Assembly (NCBI RefSeq): GCF_019393635.1
Contig: NC_057861.1
Location: 86,049,827 to 86,113,826 of the forward strand
DNA: 64,000 nucleotides
DNA from: Dromiciops gliroides
Taxonomy: Eukaryota; Chordata; Mammalia; Microbiotheria; Microbiotheriidae
Reading direction: 5' to 3'
Below, in pieces: positions 1-10,400 of the stretch; the first letter of the stretch is position 1, and each line of letters begins with the position of its first letter. Under the pieces are notes generated by a model. The model saw nothing but the letters and a program-made list of their open reading frames with translations, did no database searches and had not been told where the DNA came from. The translations under genes and the position numbers were made by a program.

Positions 1-92
1 CCGCTCATGCACTGGCTGTAGATGCCAAAAACTTATTAGATGTCATTGATCAAGCAAGATTGAAAATGCTGGGGCAGGCCAGGCCCCACTGA
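1..92 (+). CDS. PTK2: PTK2 (focal adhesion kinase) last coding exon, 3' part
   Basis: Reading from base 3 gives 29 codons and a TGA at 90-92. The peptide begins AHALAVDAKN, contains NLLDVIDQARLKMLG and ends QARPH. This matches the extreme C-terminus of focal adhesion kinase: the last helix of the FAT domain, which binds paxillin and talin at focal adhesions. The paralogue PTK2B diverges after NLLD, so PTK2 is the better call. From memory, human FAK has Thr where this has the Ala before RPH. Bases 1-2 are the end of a preceding codon, so the window opens inside the exon and no splice acceptor is visible. The kinase and FERM domains lie upstream, outside the window. Confidence 0.93.
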   Translation, partial: AHALAVDAKNLLDVIDQARLKMLGQARPH

Positions 93-940
93 GCTTGTCA
101 AGGAAAGCTATTTAAGAGTTGTCTCAGTCTCACTCTTTTGAAGATGTCGTCCAGCCTTCCACCAGCAGTGAAGATGAATCCTGTGTATTCCCTTGGGTTG
201 CCACCAACTCCTGCTCCATCTTGTAGAATGACAGCTGGTAGAAAACTGTTGCTCATTTCAAGTTTAACCACAGATTTTTGTTGTTTTTGATTTTGTTTTT
301 GTTTTAATCATGATCTTCAAATGGTCTGGGATCCAAAAATATGACATTTTGAGAATGAAGTTTGTACACAAGAAGCTCGTGAGACTCGTGAAGAACAGTT
401 TCATTTTTCATACCGTTCTAGAGGATGCGTGTGCCCAATGGGGTCAAGGGATTAAAATTTTAAAGCTTGAACTGTGCAAGCTACAGATTGGGGGAAAAAA
501 GTATTGTGAAGTGGAGAATTCTGGGAAACCCAAAGGGCTGAGAATTCTTTTGCCTACAGTACAGATATTATCCAGACTGGAATTTTTTAAAATTGAAATA
601 CTTTAAGTTGCAATATGCTAATCCCAATTTACAGAGAAAGAAAATCAAAGCTATATTTTGAAGACTTCAGTCATTTCAGAACAAACTAAAGTTCTTTCCA
701 TCTTTCCTGCCTTTTCCTTTCATGTGGATGTGTGAAGCATTTGGTTGGAAAGTAGCTATAGGACACAACTGAAAAAACTCTTCTCTTTTTTCACCAGATA
801 ATGTGCCAGTTTTTTGTAGCAATGTTATTTTCCATGAAAGCAGAGACGCTGCTTTGCACCAGAGCACACTTAAAGTGCATTTGGAAAAGAGGTTCTGTAA
901 CCATCCCTGTTCCCCATTTTTATATAATTTATAAAGAAAG

Positions 941-946
941 ATTAAA
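941..946 (+). promoter_or_regulatory. candidate PTK2 poly(A) signal ATTAAA
   Basis: ATTAAA lies in an A/T-rich stretch about 850 bases after the PTK2 stop. It is a common variant signal. Use is inferred only. Confidence 0.4.
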
Positions 947-1117
947 GCCATGTTGAATATTTTAAAAGCCGCTGTAGTTAACTAACCCATCATTGTGTGT
1001 CCTTCTTCTGGGGAAAGCACTCCCACAGAGTGGTCGTGTTTTCTTTTGTTTTCGAGTTATGCCATCCTTTCTGTTAAATAATAATGAAAAATACACTCCC
1101 TTTAGTTTGTTGGGGGA

Positions 1118-1123
1118 AATAAA
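1118..1123 (+). promoter_or_regulatory. candidate PTK2 poly(A) signal AATAAA
   Basis: This canonical hexamer comes before the first interspersed repeat. A GT-rich element near 1178-1210 could serve as the downstream element. It is an alternative or distal site to the one at 941. Confidence 0.4.
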
Positions 1124-1293
1124 TTATTCTCAGGAAGAATATAATGAACTGTACAGTTACTTTGACCTATTAAAAAGGTGTTACCAGTGAAGTCCATGGT
1201 GTAATTTCTTTCCTTTTGGTTCTGCTCCTCAGCACAGATACATCTTCCTTTTTAAGAAGGCTCTTGTTACGTTTTCTCCTCTGGGCATTCTTA

Positions 1294-1393
1294 TTTATTT
1301 ATTTATTTATTTAGTCATTTATTTGATTTGTTTATTTAATTTATTTAATTTAATTTATTTACTTATTTTATTAGTTTTATTTATATGTATATA

Positions 1394-1443
<50 letters not shown>

Positions 1444-1450
1444 TTTTTAG
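1294..1450. repeat. TTTA / TG-TA / T(n) simple repeats in a SINE tail
   Basis: In order: TTTA-rich repeats to about 1385, alternating TG/TA to about 1426, then a T run. All lie between the left TSD and the SINE body. Confidence 0.9.
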
Positions 1451-1583
1451 TGAGGCAATTGGGGTTAAGTGACTTGCCCAGGGTTACACAGCTAGTAAGT
1501 GTTAAGTGTCTGAGGCCGGATTTGAACTCAGGTCCTCCTGACTCCAGGGCCGGTGCTCTATCCACTGCGCCACCTAGCTGCCC
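1294..1583 (-). mobile_element. WSINE1-type SINE with expanded low-complexity tail
   Basis: The SINE head and body run in reverse from 1583 to about 1450. The tail (1294-1450) has grown into T-tracts, TA/TG repeats and TTTA repeats. The TSD TCCTCTGGGCATTCTTA occurs at 1277-1293 and 1584-1600 (17/17), so the whole simple-sequence block belongs to this insertion. It carries the GAGGCAATT type of 3' end. Confidence 0.93.
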
Positions 1584-1745
1584 TCCTCTGGGCATTCTTA
1601 AGGATCTTGCCTCTAAAGAGAAAGATTTAATCAAGCAACCTTGGAAAATAAGACTACTTGAGATCTTTTTGTTTAATATATCATAAAATTCAAAAATAGT
1701 TCTCCAGTTGATATTGGGGAAGTTTGATTTAAAAATAAGTAAATA

Positions 1746-1890
1746 GGGGCAGCTAGGTGGCACAGTGGATAGAGCACTGGCCCTGGAGTCAGGAGTACCT
1801 GAGTTCAAATCCGGCCTCAGACACTTAACACTTACTAGTTTTGTGGCCCTGGGCAAGTCACTTAACCCCAATTGCCTCACTAAAAAAAAA
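1746..1890 (+). mobile_element. WSINE1-type SINE
   Basis: Full-length copy from GGGGCAGCTAGG to an A-tail, with the ATTGCCTCACTA type of 3' end. The flanks AAGTAAATAG and AAGTGAATAG form a TSD with one mismatch. Confidence 0.92.
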
Positions 1891-1899
1891 AAAGTGAAT

Positions 1900-1989
1900 A
1901 GTTCAAGTCCAGCTTCAGACACTTGACACTTACTAGCTGTGTGACCCTAGGCAAGTCACTTAACCTCAATCGCCTCACCAAAAAACAAA
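1900..1989 (+). mobile_element. 5'-truncated WSINE1-type SINE
   Basis: Starts at the B-box region (GTTCAAGTCC) and runs to a short A-rich tail. AAGTGAATA lies on both sides, so it looks like an independent 5'-truncated insertion directly behind the previous copy, not a tandem duplication. Confidence 0.8.
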
Positions 1990-2109
1990 AGTAAGTGAAT
2001 AAGGCTCTAGCCAAGCAAGATATTTCCATAGGAATCTAGTTTTGGGGGAGAATATTCTTAAGATTAAACTTAAGAAATCTGACCTGGATGGAACTAAGTC
2101 AGGTCAGAA

Positions 2110-2320
2110 TTGCCTGGCATATTGAAGAAAGCATATTGAATTTAGAGTAAGAAGACAAGGTTCAAGCCCTTGGTCTGCTATACAACCTTAGACGATCTTG
2201 GCCAAGCCACTAACTTCCCTTCTATAGGCCTCTGTTTCCTCCCTCTGATGAATGTAAGAGATTTGGACTACATAATTGCCTCTTCATTCCTGTGATTCTA
2301 GAATAAGGGACTGCAACAGC
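2110..2320 (+). mobile_element. MIR-like SINE fragment, diverged
   Basis: Contains a degenerate MIR order: head, then CCACTAACTTCCCTTCTATAG, then CCTCTGTTTCCTC. Old and indel-rich, so the boundaries are approximate. Confidence 0.5.
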
Positions 2321-2507
2321 TGGGTGAACATAATAGTATGACCACAGGATGGAGAGTAGCTAACAAAAGGGATTCTTCCTAGGAGAAAGGAAATGCCTTC
2401 CTCCAGGTCAGGCAATGGCACATACTCAGGACATTTAACAGTTCCCACTTAATGGAAATAGATTCTTACATTATAGTCAATTGCTTCTCTTTAAAAAAAC
2501 AAAACCA

Positions 2508-2671
2508 GGGGGCGGCTAGGTGGCACAGTGGATTAAAGCACCAGCCCTGGATTCAGGAGTACCTGAGTTCAAATTCGGCCTCAGACACTTGACACTTACT
2601 AGCTGTGTGACCCTGGGCAAGTCACTTAACCTCCATTGCCCCGCAAAAAAAAACCCAAACAAACCCAAAAC
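2508..2671 (+). mobile_element. WSINE1-type SINE
   Basis: Begins GGGGGCGGCTAGGTGGC, has the ATTGCCCCGC type of 3' end, and is flanked by AAAACCA on both sides. Moderately diverged. Confidence 0.88.
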
Positions 2672-2679
2672 CATAGAAT

Positions 2680-5030
2680 TCGTGTCCTACTTTTCTGACT
2701 TCTCCATTTGGTCACTAAGATAGGGGTCCCTGGCCCCTAGAGACTCTTACTTGGCTTCAGACAGTCATTAAATGAATAGATTTTGTTGCCTTACTTAAAA
2801 TGTTCAACCTGCTTTGTTCGGCTCTGTTTCTAGCCTTCGCACCTTCATCAGTCTCCTTGATTTTAACTCTTTTCATAAGGATCATGGACTAATTTCCCAC
2901 AGTCTCTCCCTATTTAAAACTCAAACCATGGCACTGTGCCTTAAAGTTCCTTAAGTGATTCTTGAATATGAAATTCAGGTCTTTTACCCTTACTTCCGAA
3001 TCTCTCTCTATCCGTTCTTATACCCCCCAGTGTTAGATGTTATACTGAGAGCTCTACTTCTAGGAACTAACATCCCAAGCCATCTCTCTGCCCTCTTCCC
3101 ACTTCTCACCAAGATATTAAATTCCAAGGTCCTCTGAAGTTTGAATCTAAGAAACTTTTTCCTTCTCTAGTGAGTTGTTTTGTGCTAAAATTTCTTCCCA
3201 GTGCTCTGTGCTATGAAAACATTAAATACAACAGGAGATTGATTTTTCTGTGCTCTTTTTGGAAATTATCTCCATGAATCCATTGTTGATAACCAGTCGC
3301 TAAGAATGCCTTAAAAAGAGGAAGTTGGATTCAGTTGTGACTAAACAAAGGGAAAAAAGTTTTCAGAATATGCTCTTTCACTTTGTGAAATTTCCCACCT
3401 CCTTCATTCATTCAGATTTTTAGCCCCTTGGGTACTCCTCTCTTGGTACAACTCAAAGCACCCAAATCAGTGTCCAGTATTCAGTGATATCTACACTATG
3501 CACATTTGACTTGAAATCAGAGCCATACCACCCATCTTAAGACTAATGTACGGGGCTACATGTTCTATTCCTTCCCTCTCCTTGTCTTCATTCTCCTTAA
3601 AAGAATGGATGTGCCCAACTTTACTGAGTGTTAAACTCTGGGGTTGAGGGAACCAACAAGTGAATAAGCATATTTAGAGGGATTCACAGCTAGGAGCAGC
3701 AGACTGTGATTATAGAAATCCAAGAGGAAATTTAATTTACCCAGTGTTTATTTTCAGAAGGTAATAAATTACTTGGAACTGGTGAACTTACATCATGATT
3801 TGGCATTTTTCCAGGGACATCCTGGCTTCCCTTTGATGAGACTGCAAGTAAACATAAAGACCTTCTGTAAATTCAAGAAAGAAAAGAACCAGGATAGTTC
3901 AGATGTATGAACCACATTTGAGGAATGGCATAGTGATGTTGTTTCTGAAGAATAAAATCAGGGAATGCCAAACAAAAAGATCATGGCATCCAAGTTCATC
4001 TGTGATTTTTTTGTCAACGTAGCGGTCATTGAATGATTACTTAATTTCTCAACTCAATCATAAAATGATATGGTGGAAAGGCACTTAGTGGAAATCATTC
4101 CACAATTAGTGAACATTCTCTCCAATGCTATAAAACAGGCCTTACCCTCAAATACCTTAGAAATATGGTAAGAGAACATGCTATAATAGCAGTGAAGGTG
4201 AAGTCGTTCACTGACTTCAATGACCCGGGCTTGCTAGCAGTGATATTAAGCAAATGGCGCCACCTCTATGAATATGTTTCTTCCTCTGTAAATGAAGATC
4301 CCATTAGCACTCTGTACCTCATAACATTGTTGCAAAGCTCATATAAGGAACATAGCTTATATTAGTGTAACAGTCCCCTTTTTCTGGCCATATATCAAAA
4401 ATGGCGATGAAAAGTAGGGATGTCCAACATGGAGAAAACGAGCTGCAACCATGTTCGTTATTGCAAGGGCTATCACACAGAAGAGGCATTATTAAGTTCA
4501 TTCTTGGCTGCAGCATATCAGACTAGGATCAATGGATGAGAAATTATTGGAAAGCACGTTGGGACTCAACATAAAAATTCCTTAACATTATATTGACCAA
4601 AAATAGAATGAAATGCCTCATAGGCTAGTGAGTTCTCCATCACTCACTGTATTCAAGCAGGTGGCTGTATTCAATGAATTCTTACATCTTTTATCACTTT
4701 CACTTCTTTATAATTCTACCATGATCAAATTGATATGTTTACAGAGCATCACAGCTAGCTGGACAACCATGCCCAAAGAGTGTTGATAAATGTATCCATG
4801 TGACCTGGAGATTAACTTACCTGCTGAAGAACTCTGACCTTGACACCTCGCTGCTCAGCACTATATCAAGGCATGGATAAAGACAAAAAGATATGCTTAT
4901 CAATGTTTTTAATAATCAGGATTCAAAGATCTTTTGAAAGGCTGGTTTTATATGCCTAAATCAAAAAGACAAAATGAAGTATTAAAACAGGGTTAAATGT
5001 AAAGGCCTGTATTTACATTTTTTTAAAAAT
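2680..5030. other. 2.35 kb with no recognised repeat or gene
   Basis: I see no convincing SINE, LINE, LTR or exon here. 2955-3137 is open but has low-complexity content and no family resemblance. It is one of the two longest unexplained stretches in the window. Confidence 0.5.
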
Positions 5031-5037
5031 CAACTAT

Positions 5038-5195
5038 GGGGGCAGCTAGGTGGCACAGTGGATAGAGCACTGGCCCTGAATTCAGGAGGACCTGAGTTCA
5101 AATCTGGCCTCAGACACTTGACACTTACTAGCTGTGTAACCCTGGGCAAGTCACTGAACCCTCATTACCCCACAGGAAAAAAAAAAAAAAGAAAT
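5038..5195 (+). mobile_element. WSINE1-type SINE
   Basis: Full-length copy with the CCCCAC type of 3' end. The A-tail runs into a short GAAAT repeat at about 5191-5212. Confidence 0.92.
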
Positions 5196-5690
5196 GAAAT
5201 GAAATGAAATGATTGGAAGAATTGCTGTTGTTTAACTTGTAGAAGAGAAAACCCAAAGGGAAATTTGGGGGAGAGAGGATTTAATCGAGTCTTTTATATT
5301 AGGAAAATATACTCCTATATTATTCTACTATAGTAATATTAGTAAAAGAGGGAGTTGATTACTGTGTAGTTACAAAGGACCAATAAATCTGGCAGATTTC
5401 TGCTTAATAGAAGAAGGAGCTCTCATTGGTGAATGGTACCATTTGTAGAAACAGACTGCCTACCCCCAAAATTATAATAAGCCTCTGATCACTGGAATCG
5501 TTCAAAAACCAGATGATCATCTGTCAAGAATGTCATACCCACAGAACTGGGTAGAGCCTTAAGGGTCATCTCTGCAACAAAGAAGAAGCATACTTGTCTG
5601 AGTTCTCAGATCAAGTATATGGGGTAAAGTCAGAACTAGAACCCAGGTCTCTTGTTTTCTGTGCAAGATTCTACTCCAGCATACTGTCTT

Positions 5691-5840
5691 TTTTTTGGGG
5701 GGGGGGCAAGGCAATGAGGATTAAATGACTTGCCCAAGGTCACACAGCTAGTAAGGGTCAAGTGTCTGAGGCCGGATATGAACTCAGGTCCTCCCGAATC
5801 CAGGGCCGGTGCTTTATCCACTGTACTATCTAGTTGCCCC
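5691..5840 (-). mobile_element. WSINE1-type SINE
   Basis: Reverse copy with a G-run next to its tail. The TSD at 5674-5690 and 5841-5857 matches at 15 of 17 positions, so it is older than its neighbours. Confidence 0.92.
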
Positions 5841-5914
5841 CTCTAGCATACTATCTTAAAGAGAGCGTGCCTAAGGTCCCTTGCAAATTAAATCTATCTA
5901 GTGTGGTATATCAC

Positions 5915-6360
5915 AGTATCTCAAACTTGGAAGGAGCCCCAGAGGTCATTTATTCCAATTCTAGCATGAAATGAAATCTGCTTACTAACATCCTTGACAG
6001 GGGCAGCTAAGTGGCACAGTGGATAAAGCACCGACCCTGAATTCAGGAGGACCTGAGTTCAAATCCGGCCTCAGACACTTGACACTTACTAGCCGTGTGC
6101 CTCTGGGCAAGTCACTTAACCCTCACTGCCCCACAAAAAACAAAAACAAAAACTAACATCCTTGACAAATACCTCTAGTAATGGGGAACTCACAACTTCA
6201 CAAGGCAGCCCCTTGTATTTGGGGCCAGCTGTTGTTAGGAAATTGTCCTTGTCTAAAGCCAAAATCTGCATCCTTGTCATTCATTGTGTCCCTAGTGTTA
6301 GTTTCTGGGATCAAGCAGAATAAATGTAATCTCTCTTTTTCTGTAGCAGCCCTTGTATTG
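5915..6360 (-). mobile_element. CR1/L3 LINE 3' end, interrupted
   Basis: Antisense CR1/L3 3' sequence, recognised by the order TTGGAAGGAGCCCCAGAGGTCA, then GGGGAACTCAC, GGCAGCCCCTTG, and TTGTTAGGAAATTG. A SINE at 6000-6151 splits it. Confidence 0.7.
6000..6151 (+). mobile_element. WSINE1-type SINE
   Basis: Full-length copy with TSD ACTAACATCCTTGACA at 5984-5999 and 6152-6167 (16/16). It lies inside a CR1/L3 fragment and is therefore younger than it. Confidence 0.94.
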
Positions 6361-6759
6361 ATAGGAATTTCTCTGTCTCCAAAACCTGTATAGTAATGAT
6401 GTGTATCATAAGGCTAAGGGATACAGGTTAGACTATGATTTCAGGAGTACAGATAAATCCCTGTGTGAGCAAACTCCCTCTATCAATGCAAAGTCACCAT
6501 CTCATCAATATATAATGTTAGAGTGTTTCCTAGATCACTGGGAAGGAAGTTTGATGATGCTCAGAGTGACACCACCAGTATGTTTTTTCCACTTTATCTG
6601 AGAGCTTAGCCTCCTTAGTTTTCCATCAGTATGTTTCAACAGCAGGATTTGAACCCCAATCTTCTTGGTTCCAAGGCCAGCTCTCTATCCACGACTCCAA
6701 GCCATTTCTCATGCCGTTTTGTGTTTAATTTCATATACATGTGTTTGTGTAATAATTAT

Positions 6760-6995
6760 AGCTAGGTGTCTCAATGCTGGAGTCAGAAAGACTAATCTTT
6801 GTGAGTCCAAATCCAGCCTCAGACACTTAGTAGCTATGTGACTCTAGACAAGTCACTTAACCCTGATTGCCTCAGTTTCCTCATCTGTTAAATGAACTGG
6901 AGAAGGAAATGGCAAACCATTTCAATACCTTTGCCAAGAAAACCTAAAAAGGGTCACAAACAGTCAGACATGACTGAAACAACTGAACAACAACA
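6760..6995 (+). mobile_element. MAR1-type SINE
   Basis: Longer SINE. After the tRNA-like part it has CCTCAGTTTCCTCATCTG, then GGAGAAGGAAATGGCAAACC, then CTTTGCCAAGAAAACC, and ends in a GACTGAAACAACTGAAC motif. Confidence 0.85.
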
Positions 6996-6999
6996 GCAT

Positions 7000-7235
7000 T
7001 TATACAACACTTTAAAGTTTGCCAAGAATTTTACAAATACCTCATTTGATCTTCACAACAACCTTAGAAGGAGATGTTATCATCATCCCCTTTTTTACAG
7101 ATGGGGAAACTGAGGCAGGCAGAAGTTAAGTGACTTGCCCAAGGTCATATATCTAATAAGTAATCTGAGGCTGGATTTCAACTCAGGTTTTCCAGACTCC
7201 AGGTCCAGTACTCCATCCATTGTAACATCTAGCTA
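7000..7235 (-). mobile_element. MIR SINE
   Basis: Reverse MIR order: CACTTTAAAGTTTG, ATCTTCACAACAACC, TACAGATGGGGAAACTGAGG, then GTGACTTGCCCAAGGTCA. Old and diverged. Confidence 0.8.
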
Positions 7236-7340
7236 GCTGCATGTGTGTGTCTGATATATACATATGCATGTACTATATGCACACACATTCATATAAAACA
7301 TACATAAACACATCCATAAAGAACACCCCTCGAGGAATTT

Positions 7341-7495
7341 GATTGTTTGTTTGTGTTTTTGCAGGGCAATGAGGGTTAAGTGACTTGCCCAGGGTCACAC
7401 AGCTAGTTAAGTGTCAAGTGTCTGAGGCTGGATTTGAACTCAGGTCCTCCTGAATCCAAGGCCAGTGCTTTATCCACTGTGCCACCTAGCTGCCC
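7341..7495 (-). mobile_element. WSINE1-type SINE
   Basis: Flanked by CTCGAGGAATTT (7329-7340) and CTCAAGGAATTT (7496-7507), a 12-bp TSD with one mismatch. 3' end is the CAGGGCAATGAGG type. Confidence 0.93.
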
Positions 7496-7699
7496 CTCAA
7501 GGAATTTATGTAATCTGACAAGGATGGAGAAAGACCTCACTAAGCTTTATAGACCTTACTTGATCTATCTAGTAGGAGACGGGGTACATGACCTCTGAAA
7601 TACCTTGCAACCCAGTAGTCTTACAGTTCGGATTCTGTACATACAAGAATATATGTGGGCTGATAAAACAAAGTCTTCAAAGTTTATTAAGGTACCTTC

Positions 7700-7830
7700 T
7701 CTCCCTAGCCAAACTATGACTCGAAGGCAAGGGCTACATAGCATGTGCCTCATACTTCTTTTGGATCCCCTCATCGTGCCTGCTACATGGTCAGATACAT
7801 AGTAGGTAACTTAATAAATATTTGTTCCCT
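7700..7830 (+). mobile_element. L2 LINE 3' end
   Basis: Degenerate L2 terminus with AAGGCAAGGGCTACA and ATAGTAGGTAACTTAATAAATATTTG. Confidence 0.6.
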
Positions 7831-7834
7831 TGTA

Positions 7835-8235
7835 GAGACCCCTGTGGAGGAGCTTCCTCCTCGAGGTAGAAGTTAGACTAGATGATCTGAGGTCCCTCCT
7901 TGCTCTGGGAAAATACAGAAAGCCAAATAGAAATGATCTTCTGATTATCCACAGCCTTGGAATTTTTCCTTAATACAGATGCACAGGAACTGACTGTTGC
8001 ATGGCACCAAGCTTGCAGCCTAAAAATCCTGAAAGGTGGTGCTCAGAGGGACTGCTGGAGTGCTCAATTAATTTAGCTAAAGGAGTGCGACACAGTAGAA
8101 ACCAATCAGCTTCCTGGAGAGGGGGAGGGAGTGAGCAAGACGCTTCAGCAACAGAAGCTGCCAGCACTTGACTGGCTAGACCTTGCCTCCTACCCACTTC
8201 TGTGAAAGCCCCAGCCCTGGTGCTGCCCAGTCTGA
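7835..8235. other. about 400 bp without a recognised feature
   Basis: Nothing convincing is seen. A short TAGATGATCTGAGGTCCCT near 7880 resembles the edge of an old CORE-type repeat. Confidence 0.4.
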
Positions 8236-8239
8236 CCAC

Positions 8240-9150
8240 ACACTAAAGGGCGCAAAGCGTCACAATCATTGTCTCTATGCAGATAATTCCCACATTGATT
8301 TGTCCACAACTCATCTCATCTCTGTTCTGAGGCCCAGTGCAACATCATCAGCTGCCTGTTGGACCCTTGGTACTGGACATCCTTTAGGTATCTCAAGCTC
8401 AGCATGTGCAAAATAGCACTCATTCTTTCCCATAAAACCTACCAGTCTTCAGAACATCCCTCCTACTGTCTAGGGCATCACCATGGTACCAGGCAGCCAG
8501 CTTCACAACTACAGTGCCATCTTTGACTCCCCTCACTCATATCCAGTCAATTGCCAAACATTCCCCCCTCTCCTCCCACAATCCAGGCCCTTCTCAGCTC
8601 TCACCTGAACCATTCTCTCAGCCTAATTGTTCTCCCTCCCTTGAGTCACTCTAATCCACCCTCCATCTAGCTGGTTCTTGTTACACACTCTCCCCACTCA
8701 ATAGTAACCTCCTCTCCATGCCCTCTATCCTGCAGGCATACTGACCTACTTGCTGTTCACACTCAATACTAGACCTCTCCTCTCTGGCCCTTTATCCTGG
8801 CCATCCCCCATGCCTGGAATGCTCTCCCTCTCAGCCTCTGTCTCATTCAATCCCTGGCTGCCTTTAAATTTTGGCTCAAGCATTATCTCCTAAGGGAGTC
8901 CTCTCCTAGGCTCCACCCTAACCCCTCAATACCAGTGGTTTGCCCTCTAAGGCTACCTGCAATCTGCTCTGTATTTATCTTGTTTATATGTAACAATGTA
9001 TTATTATATGTTGTCTCCCCCACATTGAAATGTAAGCTCCTCAAAGGCAAGGATTGTTTTTGCTTTTGCTCTTTCTGTGGATCCCTGGTACTTAGCACAG
9101 TGCCTGGCATATAAAAAGCACTTAATAAAAGTTTGGTGGCACATTTACTT
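8240..9150 (+). mobile_element. L2 LINE, 3' 0.9 kb
   Basis: Covers the end of the L2 reverse-transcriptase ORF region and the full 3' UTR. Landmarks are TCTCAAGCTCAGCATGTGCA, GCCTGGAATGCTCTCC, TGTAAGCTCCTCAAAGGCAAG, and CAGTGCCTGGCATATAAAAAGC. It is the longest sense L2 in the window. The reading frame is broken. Confidence 0.85.
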
Positions 9151-9179
9151 GGTGGCACCCAAGGACAAGATGACATTTA

Positions 9180-10255
9180 TCCCTATGGAATTTCATCACA
9201 TCAGATTCAGCCCAATGCTCTAGCCTATCGAAATCCTTTTGGATCCTGACTCTATATTCCACTCTGTTAGTGACCACCACCCCCCTTCCACTTCAGGTCA
9301 TCTGCAAATATGACGAGCATACCATGTGTAGCTTGATATGTCACTGTTAAACATGTTAAATAATTCAGGGCCAAGTACAGACCCCTGGGATACTCCACTG
9401 GAGATCTCCTGACATGACATTATTTACATTCAACTATTAACAATTTAACATTAACAACCCTTTGATTCTGACCAACTGGTTCTGAATCCACCTGGTTATA
9501 TTATTATCTAATCGCTAGTTTCTTAAACTGTGGGTTGTGACCCCATGTGGGCTCACATAACTGAATGTGGGGGTCCCAAAAAGTTTGGCAACAGTGAAAG
9601 TTTATGTATCCCTTTTTTATAGACCTATCTATATAGCCAGGCTCACGTAAAATTTTCTCAGGCAAAAAAGGGGTCACAAATAGAAAAAGTTTAAGAAGCC
9701 CTGGTCTAATCTACATCACTTCATTTTCTCCATGAGAATAGAATGAGATACTTTATCAAAAGTTTTGCTAAAATCTAGGTAAACTATATCCCCAACATTC
9801 TCCTCATCTACTCATTGAGTAATCACATCAAAAAGGAAATGAGGTTAGTCTGACATGACCTGGTCTGAATGAAGCCATACCTGGCTCTATGGAATCACCA
9901 CTTCCTTTACTAATTAGCTGCCATCCAACTCTCTTTTTAATGATCTCTTCTCAGAAATTGAAGTCAAACTCAGTGACCTGTACTTTGTAGATGTTTCTTC
10001 CCTTTTGGTGTAAGAGGGAGGGAATCAGGATAACATTTTCCCTTCTCCAAACTCATGGTACCTCCCCAATTTTCCATGAACTTTCACAGGTCACTGACAG
10101 TAGCTCAGTAATCATATCTGCCAGTTCTTTCAGGAGCTTAGAATATCTTTCATTTGGTCCAAGTGTCTTGAACTCATAAAGGGCAGTAGGTACTTTCTGA
10201 CTATCTCAATAACTCTCTCTGTTTTTGTTCTGCAATTTCCAATTTAGAGGTCAGG
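9180..10255 (-). mobile_element. CR1/L3 LINE, about 1.1 kb, interrupted by a hAT MITE
   Basis: Antisense CR1/L3 ORF2 3' region. Landmarks in order: CAGCCCAATGCTCTAGCCT, TTTGGATCCTGACTCT, CATCTGCAAATATGA, CAGACCCCTGGGATACTCC, GTTCTGAATCCACCTGGTTA, CATCTGCCAGTTCTTTCAGG. The order matches across the gap at 9514-9703, so one element was split. Confidence 0.82.
9514..9703. mobile_element. hAT-type MITE, 190 bp
   Basis: Terminal inverted repeats share TTCTTAAACT followed by TGTGACCCC at both ends in inverse orientation. Flanking octamers are ATCTAATC (9506-9513) and GTCTAATC (9704-9711), 7/8, as expected for the 8-bp TSD of hAT transposons. It carries no coding capacity and lies inside a CR1/L3 copy. 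Confidence 0.82.
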
Positions 10256-10329
10256 TCTTTTGCAGATAAACACAGGTCAGGTCAGTCTTTTGCAGATAAA
10301 CACAATAAGAATTTAAGGGAAAGCCTTTG

Positions 10330-10400
10330 CTCTTTGATCAACATTTATTAAATGCCTTCTATGTGCCAGGCACTGTGCTAAGTGCTTTTGTCAGTTATCA
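10330..10400 (-). mobile_element. MIR/L2 terminal fragment
   Basis: Contains AACATTTATTAAATGCCTTC and GTGCCAGGCACTGTGCTAAG, the shared terminal sequence of MIR and L2. Confidence 0.6.

Larger units (their letters stand above)
93..1260 (+). other. PTK2: PTK2 3' UTR (probable extent)
   Basis: This sequence follows the PTK2 stop and has no recognisable interspersed repeat for about 1.1 kb, unlike almost all the rest of the window. That fits a conserved 3' UTR. Two candidate poly(A) signals are visible: ATTAAA at 941-946 and AATAAA at 1118-1123. The second has GT-rich sequence downstream near 1178-1210. Which is used cannot be decided from sequence. Small ORFs here are chance. Confidence 0.7.

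Noticed and set aside
310..1190. Small ORFs at 310-606, 676-951 and 993-1190 as genes
   Set aside because: They lie in the probable PTK2 3' UTR, have no family resemblance and no coding signature.
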